The position numbers were made by a program, and so were the translations under genes. From CAZENU01 sp965222125 (GTDB lineage Bacteria; Chloroflexota; Dehalococcoidia; Lucifugimonadales; CAZENU01), in contig CBDCTC010000001.1 in assembly GCA_965222125.1 (NCBI GenBank), positions 1-64,000 on the forward strand: a stretch of DNA of 64,000 nt, in the 5' to 3' direction. Shown in pieces: positions 61,769 to 64,000 of the stretch (within the stretch, counting starts at the first letter, position 1; every line of letters starts with the position of its first letter). The notes beneath the pieces were generated by a model. That model made no database searches. It had not been told where the DNA came from and saw nothing but the letters and a program-made list of their open reading frames with translations.

Positions 61769-62525
61769 ATGTCTTATCGCGAGTCCGTGAAGACGGCGTT
61801 CGTCGCGGTGGCGCCGCTGGCCAGCGCAGTGGTGGCGTGCTCGAGCCGCGACGATAAAGTGGATGCGCAGGCTGCGACCGAATTGCAGGCACCGGCGTCC
61901 GGCCCTACAGCATTCGTCTCAGGCACTTCGGCAGCCGCTGACGATGGGGCCGCCGGCCAGTAAGGTAGAACACGATCTTGCCCAGCAGTTCGATCTGAGT
62001 ATTGAGATGACCAGCTCGGAATTCAGTGAGATAAAGCGTATACCCAAGAAGTATGGCTGCGAACAGGAGGACGTGTCGCCGCCCATAGCATGGACGGACG
62101 TTCCTGAGGGCACCGTCTCCCTCGCCCTGTTGGTCGACAGCGATCAGATCCCCGGACCCCGCTTGGTACATTCGCTGTTGTGGGGCATTTCACCGAATGC
62201 CACGGAGTTGCCGGAGGCCGTACCCAACGGGCCGGAGGCGCCGACGATCGGCCCAACGGCAAGGATGGGGATCAACAGCGACGAAAAGGTCGGATGGTCG
62301 GGCCCCTGCCCGGAGCCTGTGATTTTCAGGACTACCAGCGATCCCTACCCGAAAGGCGAGACCCTTGTGAAACGCTACTCCTTCAGCCTTTTCGCGCTCG
62401 ACACTAATATCGATTTGGGTCCGGAGGCTACGAAAGAAGTCCTGCTTCGGGCCATAGACGGCCGCATTTTGGCTGGCGGCCAGCTGACGGGCGAGCAGGT
62501 GGGCAAGATCTTGCGTCAACGGTGA
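61769..62525 (+). pseudogene. YbhB/PEBP-family lipoprotein, frameshifted
   Basis: The signal peptide (MSYRESVKTAFVAVAPLAS, then AVVACSS, a lipobox Cys) is in one frame, stopping at 61963. The mature PEBP domain (RIPKKYGCEQEDVSPPIAW, LVDSDQIPGPRLVHSLLWG, KVGWSGPCPEPV, YSFSLFALDTNIDLG) is in the next frame from about 61950. One extra base near the GGGG run at 61947 would cause this. The other copy is at 34116. The start may also be ATG 61754. Confidence 0.72.
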
Positions 62526-62540
62526 TCGCCGCTAGGCGGC

Positions 62541-63999
62541 GTGTGGTCTCCCGATCTGTCCGACACTATCAGGATTGAAAGCGTCTCTCTCATAGCTTTG
62601 CCGGTCCTTCCCCACCGAGCGATGACGCTTGTTCCAGAAAGTGAGGAACGTATGACCTCTCCAAAGTTTCGAGAACGGCGTGTCGCGGCCACGGGCCGCA
62701 GGACCACGTCGCATCTGGATGCAACGCCGATACGAGAAGCCAAAGACGAGGACCCGAGCAACCTCGGTCTCGCCGGATACGCCAAGGTACTCTGCTCTGC
62801 CATTTTCATCACAGGCCATGCAGAGGAATTCGCACGGGACCATGCCCGTCGCGTAGCAACGAGCTTGATGCATCTTCCTGAGAAGGACGTCGATGATCTG
62901 ACCTACGAGATCGACTACAAGGACAAGCTCGTCCAAGCGTCGCTGGGCGAGCATCTCACGCGGAAAGCTGGGTACTACGGAGATCAGGGATCTATTGCTC
63001 ACCCCGAAGACCACGACGGCATCTTCTTCCAGCCCGTGCCTGTCGAAACGAGTCTGCCAGATAAAAAGACTGTGCCCTGGCCCATGGGAGACTTACTGCC
63101 GGAGGAGCCTCTGCCCCGGGAGGTCGATGCCGTCAAGCTGCAAGCCGCCATCGACCTCGCCTTCGTTGGGCCGTCACGAGTGTCCGCAGTCGTCGTTCTG
63201 TACCAAGGAAGACTGGTAGCCGAATGATACGCGTCGTGGGCGTCGGACGACACGCTTCTCGAGAACTGGTCTATGGGCAAGAGCCTTACGGCCACGCTCG
63301 TTGGACGGCTGATGCAGGATGGCCACTTCGCGGTCGACGACCCCGCACCCGTTCCCGAGTGGCAAACCGAGGGGAAGGTGGTCCGTGACGACTATCCCGA
63401 CCACTATTACGTCTACTCAGGTGCCATGGACGTGTTTCGCTACGTAGTGAGCCGGCCACTCCTTTACGAACCAAACACTGTGGGCCGGTACCGCAACGTG
63501 GACCCCCTGACGCTCGGCTACATCGTCCGGCGTACGGTCGAGGGCCGGGGCGAGGCTTATATATCCTACCCACAGCGAGCCCTGTTCGACGAGATCGGAA
63601 TCCGAAAGCTGGTCCTCGAGACCGATCCGTACGGCAATTCCATCTCTTCTGGTTATGAACTCGGTACGGCGCGCGACTGGGCTCGCATCGGGCTGCTGTA
63701 CCTCCAGAACGGCGTCTGGCAGGGAAGTCGTCTGCTACCCGAGGGGTTCGTCGATTTCGTACGAACCCCGGCCCCTGCCTGGGCGAACGAGGAAGGCAGC
63801 AAGAGCGTTCCGAGATACGGTGGGATGTGGTGGTTGAAGACGACCGGAAACTGGGACGCGCCCTACGACGCGTACTATGCCGCCGGCGCCGGGGGCCAGA
63901 CCACCCTTGTCATTCCGTCTCGCGACATCGTGATTGTGCGGCTCACCGACTACGATTCGGGCGTTCCGGGAGTAAGCAAGAACAAGACCAACGAGGCTA
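62541..63999 (+). pseudogene. Class C beta-lactamase-like serine hydrolase, with stop codon, partial
   Basis: Open from GTG 62541 with NLGLAGYAKVLCSAIFITGH, and in-frame TGA at 63225-63227 in LVAE*YASWAS, where relatives have Arg (CGA to TGA). It continues ENWSMGKSLTATL (SxxK serine), YPDHYYVYSGAMDVF, GRYRNVDPLTLGYI and AAGAGGQTTLVIPSRDIV to the window end. Between PVPEWQ and the DDYPDHYY part the segment with DPR..LLNMSSG of this family is missing, so an internal deletion of about 30 residues is likely. Dead or badly sequenced. Confidence 0.75.
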
Positions 64000-64000
64000 T

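Overview
This is a GC-rich bacterial chromosome segment. Two tRNA genes (Arg-TCG, Gly-TCC) and ordinary housekeeping and regulatory genes show it is not a plasmid or phage. The mix of families (BNR/sortilin-type repeat protein, F420/FMN-type LLM oxidoreductase, LarA-like protein, PhyH dioxygenase, amidase, MetE-like and DRG-type GTPase proteins, DUF4432) suggests an uncultivated, probably marine, Chloroflexota of the SAR202/Dehalococcoidia kind. That placement is inference from gene content only.

Bases 1-13.5 kb: a truncated membrane methyltransferase-like protein, a Pcm-type lipoprotein, tRNA-Arg, a LuxR-type regulator with a degenerate receiver, small stress or envelope genes (YtxH, UspA tandem, DUF502), a frameshifted membrane protein, a DoxX/FAD-oxidoreductase pair, and a PhoB-PhoR-PstB phosphate cluster. 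Bases 13.6-31 kb: catabolic genes (LLM oxidoreductase, a divergent pair of TIM-barrel glycosidase-like proteins, SMP-30-like, M20 peptidase plus LarA), a broken NYN protein, a NitT/TauT/THI5-type ABC importer, DUF1232 and a 1048-residue BNR protein. An IS1182-type element sits between two convergent genes, and an IS110 tail is nearby. Bases 30.6-47.8 kb: an MFS-PhyH-amidase cluster, a YbhB lipoprotein, an orphan HsdR-N-like protein, an NCS2 permease with an extra C-terminal domain, a broken GNAT, tRNA-Gly, UspA, DRG GTPase, alpha/beta hydrolase, a TPP enzyme, an antidote-like protein, an aldo/keto reductase, and an SDR plus DUF4432 pair.

Bases 47.8-64 kb are the accessory part. A HAD hydrolase gene is split by about 3.75 kb of foreign DNA. 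That DNA carries a RepA-like ATPase fragment translationally coupled to a replication-like protein, small zinc-ribbon proteins, and a lipoprotein with a collagen-like stalk and a trypsin-like domain. The lipoprotein gene is preceded by interleaved inverted repeats that cover its ribosome binding site. After the HAD tail come an 82-bp tandem repeat array, a Fic protein, a MetE-like protein, two IS1380-family elements (one with perfect ends, one truncated next to a second type), a secreted protein plus zinc-ribbon pair, a 171-bp MITE-like element with a TGTA duplication, and broken YbhB and class C beta-lactamase-like genes.

Several genes are broken by a single base change (7.1, 7.3, 23.6, 38.7, 44.4, 48.0, 51.0, 52.1, 61.9 and 63.2 kb). 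This could be real decay, or uncorrected indels in a long-read assembly. It needs read-level checking before the genes are called dead.
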